DNA of 64,000 nt from Triglochin maritima. Taxonomy: Eukaryota; Streptophyta; Magnoliopsida; Alismatales; Juncaginaceae. Below are positions 1 through 10,219 of the stretch, one piece after another. Within the stretch, counting starts at the first letter, position 1. Every line of letters starts with the position of its first letter. The translations under genes and the position numbers were made by a program. Where the stretch lies: positions 32,114,652 to 32,178,651 of the forward strand of contig OY821792.1 of NCBI GenBank assembly GCA_963682175.1, read 5' to 3'. Below the pieces are notes generated by a model. The model saw only the letters and a program-made list of their open reading frames with translations. It searched no databases and was not told where the DNA came from.

Positions 1-28
1 CATGAAAAATACACAGCATGTGATTCAC

Positions 29-3000
29 CTGCTCAATGGCATAAGACAATCGGGGACTTGCATGAGGCAACACAGAAAGCATGGTTTCAACAAGAACATT
101 CATCATCTCAGGTGTGCTATCGTCATCATTGTTGAGTTCATCTTCCTCCAATGATTCACCTTCAAAAGCTCCAGGAAATGCCTTTTGGCAACATATAACG
201 AAATCAGCAGCTGCCACAGAGAGCTCACCGGGTTGGAAAAGAACTTGCAGAAGCAACTGGATCAACAAATACCTCAGAGAGTGTAGCTTATTACAATCAA
301 CTCCAGGTCCAGTTTTCCTTTCCTGCAATTTGCAAATCAAACAATGTCAATCATCCAACAGAGGTTACACCTATAAAGAAATTACAACAAGTTACCTCAT
401 TAAAAAGTCTCCTTTCCACCTCTAGCAATTTCTTAAATGCTTTCTCATCATCTTCACTCAGTGTCCAGAACAAGGAAACAGAAGGAATGCAGCACAAAGC
501 GTTTGAGAGGGTTACAAAGTGGGATATGAGATCATTTCGTTCAACCTCACAAGGCACCAAATTCAAACTATCTTCTTTCTGAGCATCTTCCATTACAAAT
601 TGGAGTTGCTCAATGCATAGTTTACAAACAAAATTAGAATTGGCCGTCTTTGGCCATTTGAATGTATCCTGCAATTCAAATGATGTCACTTCGGTACCCA
701 GGGATGCAGAAAATAAACCCTGAACTGCTAGAAACTTCATTATTTCCACTTGCAATTCAAATTTGTCCTTTGAGAATGTTGCCGCATCAGGAGAGGCCAG
801 ATCTTCTTCTTTGGAACCAAGCTTCAGATTCTTCAAAACACGAGGCAAGGTTTCAATGATCCAATTCTTCAGAAAATCTGGATTTCCCAATGTTGGTGAA
901 GCTTCATCAGCTATGCCGCCATTTTCATCAGTCGTCTGGCTCTGATCGGAGAGCTCATCTGGTGGTCCTCCTTCATCAACAAATAGATCTTTCAAACTGC
1001 TCACAAACTGTTTACAACCCTGAACGGTTTTGAATTTCAAAATTAACTCTTTCACTGTGTGTGTCTTCGTAATGCTATCAAACCTCCCACTGCTATGTTT
1101 CTGCAGAGACACGATAATAGCAACCAGCCGATCACTATCGTCCTTCACCCAATTTTTTAATTCCTTCAGAAAATGTTGTGCAGCACTGTATAGCCAGCTG
1201 CCTTTAGTTGACAATACATCCATCAGGCACTGGACAAGCTTGTGCGACAGAACAATATTAATATATGAAGCAGGTAATCTTGGAAGAAGAAGAATCACAA
1301 TGTCAAAAGCCAAATGTTTCCTGTCATGGGATGACATGAGAAGTGAATCTTCAATAGCAATCTCAATGAAAGAACCTAGATTTCTAGCAAGTTCCTCATC
1401 GTAGGTCCCCTTTTTAGTCTTTTTGTGCTTCCTACTGGATGATGTGCACATCAAGGCATCTTCTTGAGAAGTAACATTTGGTATGAGAATATTTATCAGC
1501 ACAGGCCACAGGCTATGCACTCGAGGCTGACAGAAGGTGGATTCCTGTAAAAGAGGACAATTTTTACAGAGTGAAGAAAAATGCATACTAAAGATATCAT
1601 GAGAATCTATATTGTTACATGAAGCAAGTGTCGGTTGGTTTGTCATCTCCAGATTTGAAGACAGACAATGGTGTAGTTAAGATCATATACACCACAGCAT
1701 GAAAAATGTTAAGCTACAAAAATCACTTTATTATAATGAATGGTTGCATACTCGCATGTATAGGAGAGAAAAAAAATACCTGGAAGCAAGATATCAGAAG
1801 AGATAAATGCTCTCTGGAGAAAAAACTATCGGGGCTGAAAGGCTGTGGCAAAAGACCACCCAAGAAATCACTGGGCAAAGGAACCTTTTCTTGAAGTTTC
1901 AAAGCTAAGAACAAGGCATCCGGAAGTTTATCACTGGCAGCTTTAATGGACCAATCACGCATGCTTTGAGTTTGAAGGAGATGGTTTATAGCTTCTACTG
2001 GGAGCTGCTCGGAGACAGAGACATAGAGGCACTTAAGCAGTTAAGCATTTGTTTTGATCGGTTAAGCATATTAGCTCAGAATAATTTAACAAGATGCAAA
2101 CTCGAAGAATAATAATTGAAATAACTACTTCACAAAAAAACCCTCCAGAATACAATATATAAATATATATAATGCCGTTGAAGAGTAACAGGTCATCACA
2201 ACATAAATAATTTCCTGAGTCCTGACCCATAATAATACCACCTTACCTTGTTGATAAGCTCCAAGATAATTACAACAGCAGGTTCCTGCAGGTACTGTTT
2301 CTTGCCAGCAAGGGAAGTTAGATGTTTTATGAATTCATCAAAGCATGGAGTGTTTTTATCAGCCATCCACTCCATTGTCAACCTGTCAGATCTGGCAACG
2401 GCTCCAAATGCGAACAGGCGACCCAGAAGTAAATCTCGTGCCTCCTGCAACGGCATGAGCATAGATGAGAAATACAATGACAAACTTCCATTTTCTTGAA
2501 ATAACATGTAGAGAAACCGCAAAACTATGGTTTGCATGTGTGTCTGCAAAATATACCTGACCCTTCATTGAAGAAAAAATCTCTAATTGTTCCAGTATTA
2601 GGTTCATAATGGAAGATACTTTGATTTCTGGCATCGAAGAAAGGACGTGAGTTAAGCCCAAAGCAAAGCCCTGCCTTGCACACTGTAACAAAAAACAAAA
2701 AGACAGTGGTGTAGTTAGAAGGTCGTCAAAAGGTGATGTGTTTACAGCACTTACTTAAGCATCCACATAATTCCAGAGAATAGAGAAATCAAAGCAAATA
2801 GGAAATTCCAGTTTATGAAATCAAGTCATGAAGTAAGAGGTATTGATGGGTTGGAATTCAAATTAGTTTTGGAATTATAGAAATCGATTGTCCAAAAGTG
2901 AGAGTTTGTTGTGCATGGCATTGGCAGGTGAGTGTTTGGTATTGTAAGTTTGTAAGAAGAAAAAGTGAGATGTTTATAATAATAATAATAATAATAATAA

Positions 3001-3450
3001 AACCTCTCTGGAGGAGGAGATGCCCCGAACGAGGCGGCGAAGAGCATATCTGACGGAGGGAGCGATATTCTCCGAACCCAACCCATCATCGGAGGGAGTG
3101 AGGACGTTATACGCGTCCTGCACGGCACGGATCTCGATGGCGAGGGCGTCGACGGCGGCCTCCCGGGTGTAGGAATGGGAGGAGGGGAGGTCCCCGAAGG
3201 CTTCGATGCGGAGCTCTCGAACGGAAGTGGAAGCCGAAGGGGCGTCTTCGATCCGGGCTTTCTTGAAGTTGGAGAGGTCGAGGGTTTGGGTTTGGGTTTG
3301 GGTGCGGTAGTGGCGGCGGTCCTTGTCGAGTGCTTTCCGCTTCTTGCGCCGCTCCATCGGATTCAGATTGGATTTGGTCATCGTCGTAGTTTTCTTTCTT
3401 TCTTCTTCCATTTGTGATAAGGATCTGCTGCTTTTGGAATTGGAACCCAT
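29..3450 (-). CDS. POL5/MYBBP1A-like nucleolar protein (DNA polymerase V family), 5' part only
   Basis: Six exons can be joined in phase 0: 3450-3004, 2682-2557, 2444-2247, 2004-1780, 1544-396 and 322-29, giving about 813 residues before the gene leaves the window at a GTGAAT donor. All introns are GT-AG. The start is the ATG at 3450, followed by a Ser/Lys/Arg-rich N-terminus typical of nucleolar proteins. The segment around RECARQGFALGLT and the long alpha-helical body resemble the Pol5p/MYBBP1A family, which in yeast and animals acts in rRNA transcription and ribosome assembly; despite the name, polymerase activity is not established. An Asp/Glu-rich stretch at the end of the last visible exon is usual for this family. 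Telo-box motifs lie just upstream of the ATG, fitting co-regulation with ribosome-biogenesis genes. The family call rests on recalled similarity; the C-terminus is not visible. Confidence 0.85.
2976..3001. repeat. (AAT)n microsatellite
   Basis: About eight ATA/AAT units lie immediately inside intron 1 of the POL5-like gene, starting two bases from its GT donor. A shorter (AAT)4 tract sits at 3451-3462 directly before the ATG. Confidence 0.9.
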
Positions 3451-3473
3451 AATAATAATATTAGTATTTGGGG

Positions 3474-3514
3474 ATTTAGGGTTTAGCGCCGTTGGGGGTT
3501 TAGGGTTAGGGTTC
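3474..3514 (-). promoter_or_regulatory. Telo-box cluster (AAACCCTAA type) upstream of the POL5-like gene
   Basis: On the minus strand this stretch reads as several overlapping AACCCTAA / AAACCCTAAA motifs, about 25-65 bases upstream of the ATG at 3450. Telo boxes are known in promoters and leaders of plant ribosomal-protein, nucleolar and translation-factor genes. The motif is directly visible; its role here is inferred from position and from the predicted nucleolar function of the gene. Confidence 0.7.
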
Positions 3515-3652
3515 TGCGGGAAGGAAAAGAGAAAGAAATACCTTTCAACTAACTCTTCTTTTTTCAATTTGTATTCTTTTTTTCCTTTTTCAATAGATAT
3601 CGTGTTGTTTTCACAATTTTTTGTTGTAGTTTTTTTTTTTGACAGATATTGA

Positions 3653-3905
3653 TTATTATTCATTGTTTAGGTTAGATTTGTATGATTTTGTTGAGTTTAG
3701 GTGGGATTTTTGTGGATTTTGGTTTTGTAGGTTTGGGTTTACAAATTTTGTTGTTTTAATCTTAGTTGATTCATTCATTATTATTCATGTTTTAGGTTAT
3801 ATTTGTTTGTTTTTGTTGAATTTAGGTTTGAGTTTTGGTGGTTTTGGTTTTGGGTAAATTGGGTTTGGTGTCATGTTGATTTTGATTTTTAATCTTAGTT
3901 GATTC
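3653..3905. repeat. Diverged tandem duplication (about 125 bp) upstream of the POL5-like gene
   Basis: The T/G-rich segment from about 3653 to 3777 is followed by a second diverged copy to about 3905. Both start near TATTATTCAT, carry TTTAGGTTATATTTG-like and TTGAATTTAGG-like stretches, and end near AATCTTAGTTGATTCA. No coding sequence is supported in 3451-4180; the rest is AT-rich promoter or intergenic DNA. Confidence 0.55.
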
Positions 3906-4189
3906 AACATACAATATTAATTAGTGATTTTGTTGGAAACCTTTGCAATTTCCTAGTTCTCACTCCAAGTTAGATTCTTCCAAAATCATGATAATAGTGT
4001 TGACGTCACACAAATAGAGTTTTTGATTCATTAATATACAATTCATCGCCGTAAAACTACTTAAATCGTCCGTACATATTACAATTTTGCACTTCTACCA
4101 TTTCTACTTGTATAATTCTTCATTTCACTCTCCTAACACCATTCTCTCTTCATATTACTCTTATATTCATCAGAAAAAAATGTTTTGGA

Positions 4190-4330
4190 GACCAGGAAAA
4201 AAACCAGCGAACGCCCCGGATGACTCAAATCTGGTAAATTGTCTTGTTTGGTTTTTTTTAATTTAAATCATCGGGGGGCGCCTCCCCGAATGATGGGGTG
4301 TCTCTGGTAGACGTCCCCCAAAAAATATTT
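4190..4330. other. GC-rich block beside the MULE fragment, possible TIR remnant
   Basis: A short GC-rich island in AT-rich DNA carries GGGGGCGCCTCCCC and AGACGTCCCC. A comparable island with GGAGGCGCC and AGACGTC lies at 5555-5650 on the other side of the FAR1-like fragment. The two could be eroded terminal inverted repeats, but I could not align them cleanly. Confidence 0.3.
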
Positions 4331-4393
4331 AAATTGATTATAAATTGTGATAATTTCAAAATAAAATGAATATTATGTTAATAATTAATTAAA

Positions 4394-5491
4394 TTAGTTT
4401 AGTAAATCCTTTATTGATTTCGGCTTGCTTTCCTGCATTAACATGTCGTTGATTTTGGCTTTCGTGGAGCGGTGACAGTCTGACACCAACACTTTCCACT
4501 TGCCGTTCGGAGATATGACGATCATGTTGCATGACGTCTTTCGGATTCTGCACATTCCTGCAAGCTGCTTGCTCTTGCCGAATACGTGGTATGCGTAGTT
4601 GTACACGTCTTTGTTGATATGTCAGGTGTAAAGTAAATGAGCAGACTCAGGAAAAACCTCTGTCACTGGTCGCATCAGACTCATCTCCCGGTCCGTTATT
4701 ATTGCAGTCGGGCTAACAATATTCAATAACAGATCTCGCAACCTCTTCAACACCCACTGGTAACTAGACTCGGTCTCATCCTTTAAAATCGCGTATCCGA
4801 GGAGGAAATTCATGTTTGTTGGAGTAACCTCAACCATCTGAAACAAAGACATATTGTACTTATTCGTCTTATACGTCGAATCTATGCACATTACAGAAGG
4901 GTATGTACGCAACAACTGACATGAAGTCGGATGTGCCAAAAATGCGTGAGTGAGGACATTAGTTTCTTCATCTTCCACAATCCAATGCAAATAGTTATAC
5001 TGCACTGCCTGACTGAGAAACTACTAAGCGGGATTCTTGTCTTCAGATTTCATCATCCTCCTGTACTCTCTGAAGTTATAAATGTGTCTTTGATTGAGAT
5101 TATCCTCCGGGAATTTCTCCTTTACTGCCAACAAATGTCTTGCTTGTGCCTCAGTCATATCATGAACAATTTGTTTGGCCCCAGCACTAAGTCCGCTGAC
5201 TTGTCGGTGACCATCTGAATAAACTGCAAGTGCGTGGTTGCGTTGCCCATAGATGCTATTAGAAACAACGACCAATCCATCACGATCCCGTCGCTCGACT
5301 ACTTTTACCAAAAAACGACAACCGCAACCTTTTCTTTTTGTGTTCTTCCGCAGTGCAATACTCGTATCACGAGAACTCATTTCATGTCTGCGATCACATC
5401 TCAGGTAACAATCCATCCGGTTATCTGCTTTTGGTTTGTATGATGATATAACCAAAAAAATCTGGCTCATATGACAACTTGTTTCGCCCAT
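4394..5491 (-). pseudogene. MULE transposase fragment, FAR1/FHY3-like
   Basis: Three adjacent minus-strand reading segments (5491-5024, 5005-4622, 4606-4394) form a truncated Mutator-like transposase. The first has the FAR1-type DNA-binding N-terminus with Cys/His residues (CYLRCDRRHEM, GCGCRF). The second holds the MULE catalytic core: MCIDSTYKTNKYNM with the first Asp, the VTPTNMNFLLGYAIL block, and IITDREM with the second Asp. An in-frame TGA at about 4621 interrupts it before YHVFGKSKQLAGM, and the C-terminal half with the third acidic residue and SWIM finger is missing. FAR1-related proteins include both transposases and domesticated light-signalling factors; the stop and truncation make this a relic. 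Confidence 0.75.
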
Positions 5492-6008
5492 TTACAAGCT
5501 TCATCGATTGTTGTAAATATTTATTTACTATCAAAAAAACTCATTGTAATCTACTCCACGTTGGTGGAGGCGCCTCGCTAAGACGTCTCGACCATGGTGG
5601 AGGCGTCTTAGTTAGACGCCCGAGTCGGAAAAAACCCCACCTCCGTTACCTCGCCGGGTCCAGGTGCTTCGCCAGACATTTTCGTGGTGTTGGTACTAGG
5701 AATGTGAGCAAAACTGAGTCAAAAACCTTGTTTAAAAACACTGAACGAAATGTGTATTAATTGATTTGTTAAAGGCAAATAGGTAATTTTTGGGGCGATT
5801 TAAGTAATTTTCCGGCAACGAATAATAACCCCCTTAATATATTGCAAATTGATTTTGGTTGAAAGATTATTGGACATTTACAAGCACCTCTTACGACACC
5901 CGACAAAAGTAATCTCTAGATCTATATGATTTTTTTCATTCATTTGTAATATATGAAATTACTATCTAATGTGAACGTATTTTTTAATTTAAATCTTATA
6001 GGTTAGTA
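5492..6008. other. Non-coding stretch between two MULE fragments
   Basis: This stretch contains the GC-rich block at 5555-5650 mentioned with the MULE fragment, followed by AT-rich sequence. I see no supported gene. Confidence 0.5.
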
Positions 6009-6345
6009 ATGGATAATGACAATAATGGGTCTTTATTAGTCATATATGATGAGAAATTAGAATGTAAGAACAATGTGACCAAATATACAGTGATTGAGCG
6101 AAAAATAGTTGGTGTGCCAATGGTTTTAAGTATAATGATTTGTTGGATGTGATTATATCTTAATGTTGTTATCCCGAAAGTATGTTTAATGTCAAGTTGA
6201 CAACGAAATTGTGTTTAAATAATGATTGAACATGTGCTTCATTAACTGACGATAATGGTACAGCTTGGTCCAGCGGATGGGATAGTGGATTAAATCTAAA
6301 AGTAAATCCAAACCCTTCTACAAAAGTTCCGGTCTACCAAGAATG
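6009..6345 (+). pseudogene. mudrA-type transposase N-terminal remnant
   Basis: Translating across frames gives a start MDNDNNGSLLVIYDEK, then YNDLLDVII, PESMFNVKLTTKLCL and LTDDNGTAWS. This pattern matches the N-terminal region of MuDR-type transposases and parallels the one decoded at 44220 in this window. It is broken by frameshifts and stops and has no catalytic core. The assignment is by resemblance only. Confidence 0.4.
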
Positions 6346-7525
6346 ACGTGAAAATATTGATGCAATCATCCAACAAGTATAGATCTCAATCTCGATTTGT
6401 TGCAACTAGAACTCATGCAACACAACAGTCACGTCTCTCAATATATAAAGTTGGATCATCAAGTTCATATCTCTTCCTTGTCTAAGTTTGCCACAATTTG
6501 ACCGAATCCAGTACCATTTGCCTTCACCCGTTCAAAGTCCATTGAAAGACCACAAATAAAAGAGATACATAGTGATGTAGAGGATGGGATTGATGTTAAA
6601 TTTTATGTTCGGATGTCAAACTATTTGTTATGCTTGATTTATTGGAAAAACATTCACTCAATGCTTCTTTTGTCGTTATGCTTTCGATTGATAGATCGAT
6701 GAATGCTTGTTTATTGTTTGTGCTTTCGATTGATTGAAAAAAATAACAAAAACGACTTATCGACCTGATGAATGATTTGAACTCCAAACCTGACATGACA
6801 TGGTTGTGGGTTAACCCAATCACCGAGGGTTGAATGCCTTTCTCATCACCGTCACTGTAGTAAACTTAACTTAGCATGATGCTTTTACGTGGATTGAAAA
6901 ACAAACATGGCCAGAAGACATGACATGGCAAGAGGAAGGAACGAAACTCTCTTACCTAAGCATGAACAGTAGCTGGTGATGCTAAATGACGTTGGTTGGC
7001 AAATCAAAGAGGGTGATAGATACCATTGGAAGACTTGGCAAAACAGAAAATAAAATAAAATAAAACCTTAGTTATGGTTAATAAAAAGTGTTGATAGCCA
7101 ACATGACAAAACACGGCAACAAAATGGTCTTTGATTAATCTTTGGGTTTTTTTTGTTTGGGTGCACATCACATGTGTTGTAATCGAAGATATGGAGGTAG
7201 ATTTTTACTATTATCTGTGATGCTCCTGTAAGTCGAACGTATTTGCTCGCATGCACATCTGCAACTAGTGTAGCCCACTCCGTCATTGTTTCCATCCAAT
7301 GTCGTTAATTTTTTTGTAAATTAAACCTCAGAAATTACAAATGCCATTAATATTAAAAACACAAATAAAAAGTAAAAAACATAAAAACCCAAACCAATAA
7401 TCTTCGCCCTTCTTCCGCCCTTCACCCTCCTACTTCCCTACCATTTCTTCCTGCCACCGCAAGCACGTCGAAGACGGGTACACATTTCCTCTCTCAATCC
7501 CTCCTCTTGAAGGCTTCCAAAACCA
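6346..7525. other. Intergenic, no supported gene
   Basis: Mixed AT-rich sequence with no reading frame longer than about 75 codons and no recognisable domain. The last 130 bases before 7526 are C/T-rich and could be the former leader of the CIPK copy that follows. Confidence 0.5.
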
Positions 7526-7626
7526 ATGGAAGATTCCAAATTGCAAGTCCTCCACGGGAAATATGAGCTCGAGAAGCTCCTAGGGCACGACACCTTCGGG
7601 AATGTCTTCCTCGTGAGGGACCTAAA

Positions 7627-9169
7627 TGTTGGTTTTTTAGCCTTAATCTTTATTTAGTTTTGATGATTGAGTAATCTAATCTTAATCTATATTTAATCAA
7701 TCAACCTAGACAATCAAAGTAAGCAAACATGAATACATGCATTGCATATATATTCGTGTACTTGCGATATTCTTAATAGGTTGATGAAGAATCAAGCTAA
7801 GGAGCTTGAGGACAAGAAGATAAAGACTCAAGACATGTAATCAAGCTTTGAACCAATATGTAATGTAGTATAATTTGAGTCCTAAGGATTAATGTAAACT
7901 TGAGCACATTAGGATTCTGTCCCGTATCCCCACGGTTAACCGAACCCTTTTCGGTAAACCGAATCTTGTAGAGTTCGGTCCACCGAACACCTTGCGGTCA
8001 ACCGTGTAGAATCCTTTAGGTGTTCCCTGGAATAACCACCTCGGTATACCGAACCGCCTTCGGTAGACCGAATTAGCCTGGACCGGTTTTGGACTTTGCT
8101 CCAACGGTCGTATTTAAATCTTGACCTAAAGCCAAATTGACTTATCCATATTCGGTACACCGAACTTCATTCGGTCAACCGAATCATATTGCTTTAGGAG
8201 ACCAACGGCTATTTAACTTGACCGTTATTGGTAAACCAATCTCCCACGCTTTGTCAGCGCAAAACCCACGCAAACTTCGGACTACCGAAGTATACACGGT
8301 CAACCGAACCTAGCATAAACAGAACCCTACCAATCTTACTGTCCAGTTTGGAACGGTTCACCGAATAGGTTTCGGTAAACCGAATTATATTAGGGTTGCT
8401 AGTTAGAGAGCTACTGGAGTTGAGTGAGCAGTTCACCGAATAGAATTCGGTAAACCGAAACGACCATCTTCGGTAATCCGTTGGGTTAACGGTCTACCGA
8501 AGAGCGTGCAAATTCTGCCCGAACTTTTGTCACATCATCACATTTCATGGGTCAACTTTCTCACCCACTCCCCAACGACTCTAAGAGCTTTGAAGCCTAT
8601 ATAAGGACCTCATTAGAAGCACAACACAAGAACTACACTCTCCAAACATCAAGTATCCTTATGCTATCTTTCCCAAACCTTCAAAGCTCAAATCCTATAC
8701 ACTCAAGCCAAAACTTCACCACTTGTATTCCTAGATCCATATCATAATCCAAGTGTGCTCAAAGTTAGAGTGTCATTAGCAAGAGTTGTGATTCCATTCT
8801 TTCATCCAAATCACAAGAGTTGTAATAGCTTCAAGGAAGCTCCCTCTCGGGTTGTGAGAGGAGACACGGGCGAGGCGAGGTTGTTCGCGAGGCTCGGGTT
8901 TGTAAAGGCGTTGATCTCGGCCCGGTAACGGAGATCGGATAGTGGAAACCACAAGCGAGGCTCGAGGGACGAGCGGGGCTTGTGAGTGAGGACTAGGACC
9001 CGGGGAGGGTGCCGAACCTCGTTAAATCGGGCGTCGACTTCAACGTTGGTTTGCAAGTTCTCTATCTCTTAGAATAACCCTTGCATGATTAGTTGTTAGT
9101 TCGTAATTAGTTTTTAATTCCGCATCTTGTTTAATTACGATCACAAGAGGGCCCCTTAAGATCCCCACA
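7627..9169 (+). mobile_element. Solo LTR (1543 bp) with 5-bp target duplication CTAAA
   Basis: The element begins TGTTGG and ends CCCCACA, flanked by CTAAA at 7622-7626 and again at 9170-9174. Removing it restores the kinase reading frame, which confirms an insertion. A TATATAAGG box at about 8598 on the plus strand suggests plus orientation. No internal retrotransposon sequence adjoins it, so it is a solo LTR left by LTR-LTR recombination. Its family is uncertain; it shares the CGGTNNACCG palindrome cluster with the gypsy LTRs at 54.5 and 61.8 kb. Confidence 0.85.
7933..8505. repeat. Cluster of CGGTNNACCG palindromes in the solo LTR
   Basis: I count 13 exact copies of CGGTNNACCG in about 570 bases, most extended to TTCGGTNNACCGAA, plus several one-mismatch versions. 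The centre dinucleotide varies and spacing is irregular, so this is a dispersed motif cluster rather than a head-to-tail satellite. Confidence 0.85.
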
Positions 9170-9590
9170 CTAAAGTCCAAGAAGAATGTTGCGATGAAGG
9201 TGGTGGGGAAGGCGAAGGTGATCAAGGGCAGGATGATGGAACAAACGAAGAGGGAGATCAAGATGATCACCACCCCAACATCGAGCTCTACGAGGTCATG
9301 GCAAGCATATCCAAATTGCAAATCCTCCATGGGAAATATGAGCTTGGGAAGCTCCTAGGGCACGACACCTTCGGGAAAGTCTACCAAGTCCGGGAAGAAT
9401 GTGGTGATTTCTACCACTCCAGCGACGTCTACCACTGTGGTCTCAAACTCGAGAATTTGCTTCTCGACAAGAATGGGAAACTCAAGATCTTCGATTTCGG
9501 GTTGAGTGCCTTTGCAGATCATCTCAGATCCGACGACGTTCTCCACATCACGTGCGACACGTAGGCGTATGTCGCGCCATAGTAGAGTGA

Positions 9591-9944
9591 TATCGAGATT
9601 GGAAGAGGTGGCAACGAGGGGAATTCAAGGTGAGGAAGAGCAAGAATGGAGTGAGGCCAGAGGGATTGGAGAGGGGACGGAAAAGGAGGTTGGAGGTTGT
9701 GATGAAGATTTTTCCGGTCGTGCGTTTTTTTTAATATTAAGAATATTTGTAATTTTTGAAATATATTGTGTAAAATTTCTAATAGAGTTAGATGGAAATG
9801 GTAACAGAGTGGACCTCACTAATGACAGGAGTGCATATAATATGAGTAGATATGTTGGACATACACCGCATACAACGGTGAACACTTAAGTGCATACGAC
9901 CAATTACGACAATTGCAAACGTGCACCCAACAAAAAAGGAAAAT
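9591..9944. other. Intergenic, no supported gene
   Basis: Sequence between the kinase relic and the putative left end of the large MULE. The first part is purine-rich and may be decayed kinase sequence; I see no further domain. Confidence 0.4.
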
Positions 9945-10219
9945 GTTTAGTAGCCGCTCTCCGGGACGCTGTGGCTGGACGCTGCTGAGTTGGACAATTA
10001 CAGCTCAGCCAAAGTTTTAATATTTTTGGCGGGCAGAGGGGGCAGCTGCATTTAATGCATCTCAAATCAGACGTGCTCTAAATCATATCATTCATTTTGG
10101 CGCTCCCACCTGCTCCATACCTATTTTTGACGAAGATGCAAGGAATGGCCACCGTCACTTCTTCCTTTCTTTTTCATTTTCGTTCATTTCTCTTCGTTTT
10201 GAGAGAAATCTTCACTCAA

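Larger units (their letters stand above)
7526..9590 (+). pseudogene. CIPK-type (SnRK3) protein kinase pseudogene, split by a solo LTR
   Basis: The first part (7526-7626) starts MEDSKLQVLHGKYELEKLLG, a CIPK N-terminus with the glycine loop, and ends at VRDL. A solo LTR (7627-9169) interrupts it. Reading resumes in frame at 9170 with KKNVAMKVVGKAKVIK (kinase lysine region) and a HPNIELYEVMAS-like segment. A second copy of the N-terminal P-loop block then appears, followed by a jump to YHCGLKLENLLLD and IFDFGLSAFADHL. The HRD catalytic-loop motif has become HCG, DFG is kept, a stop falls in the activation loop at about 9562, and the regulatory NAF domain is absent. CIPKs are Ca2+/CBL-regulated Ser/Thr kinases. 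This copy is rearranged and non-functional. Confidence 0.8.
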
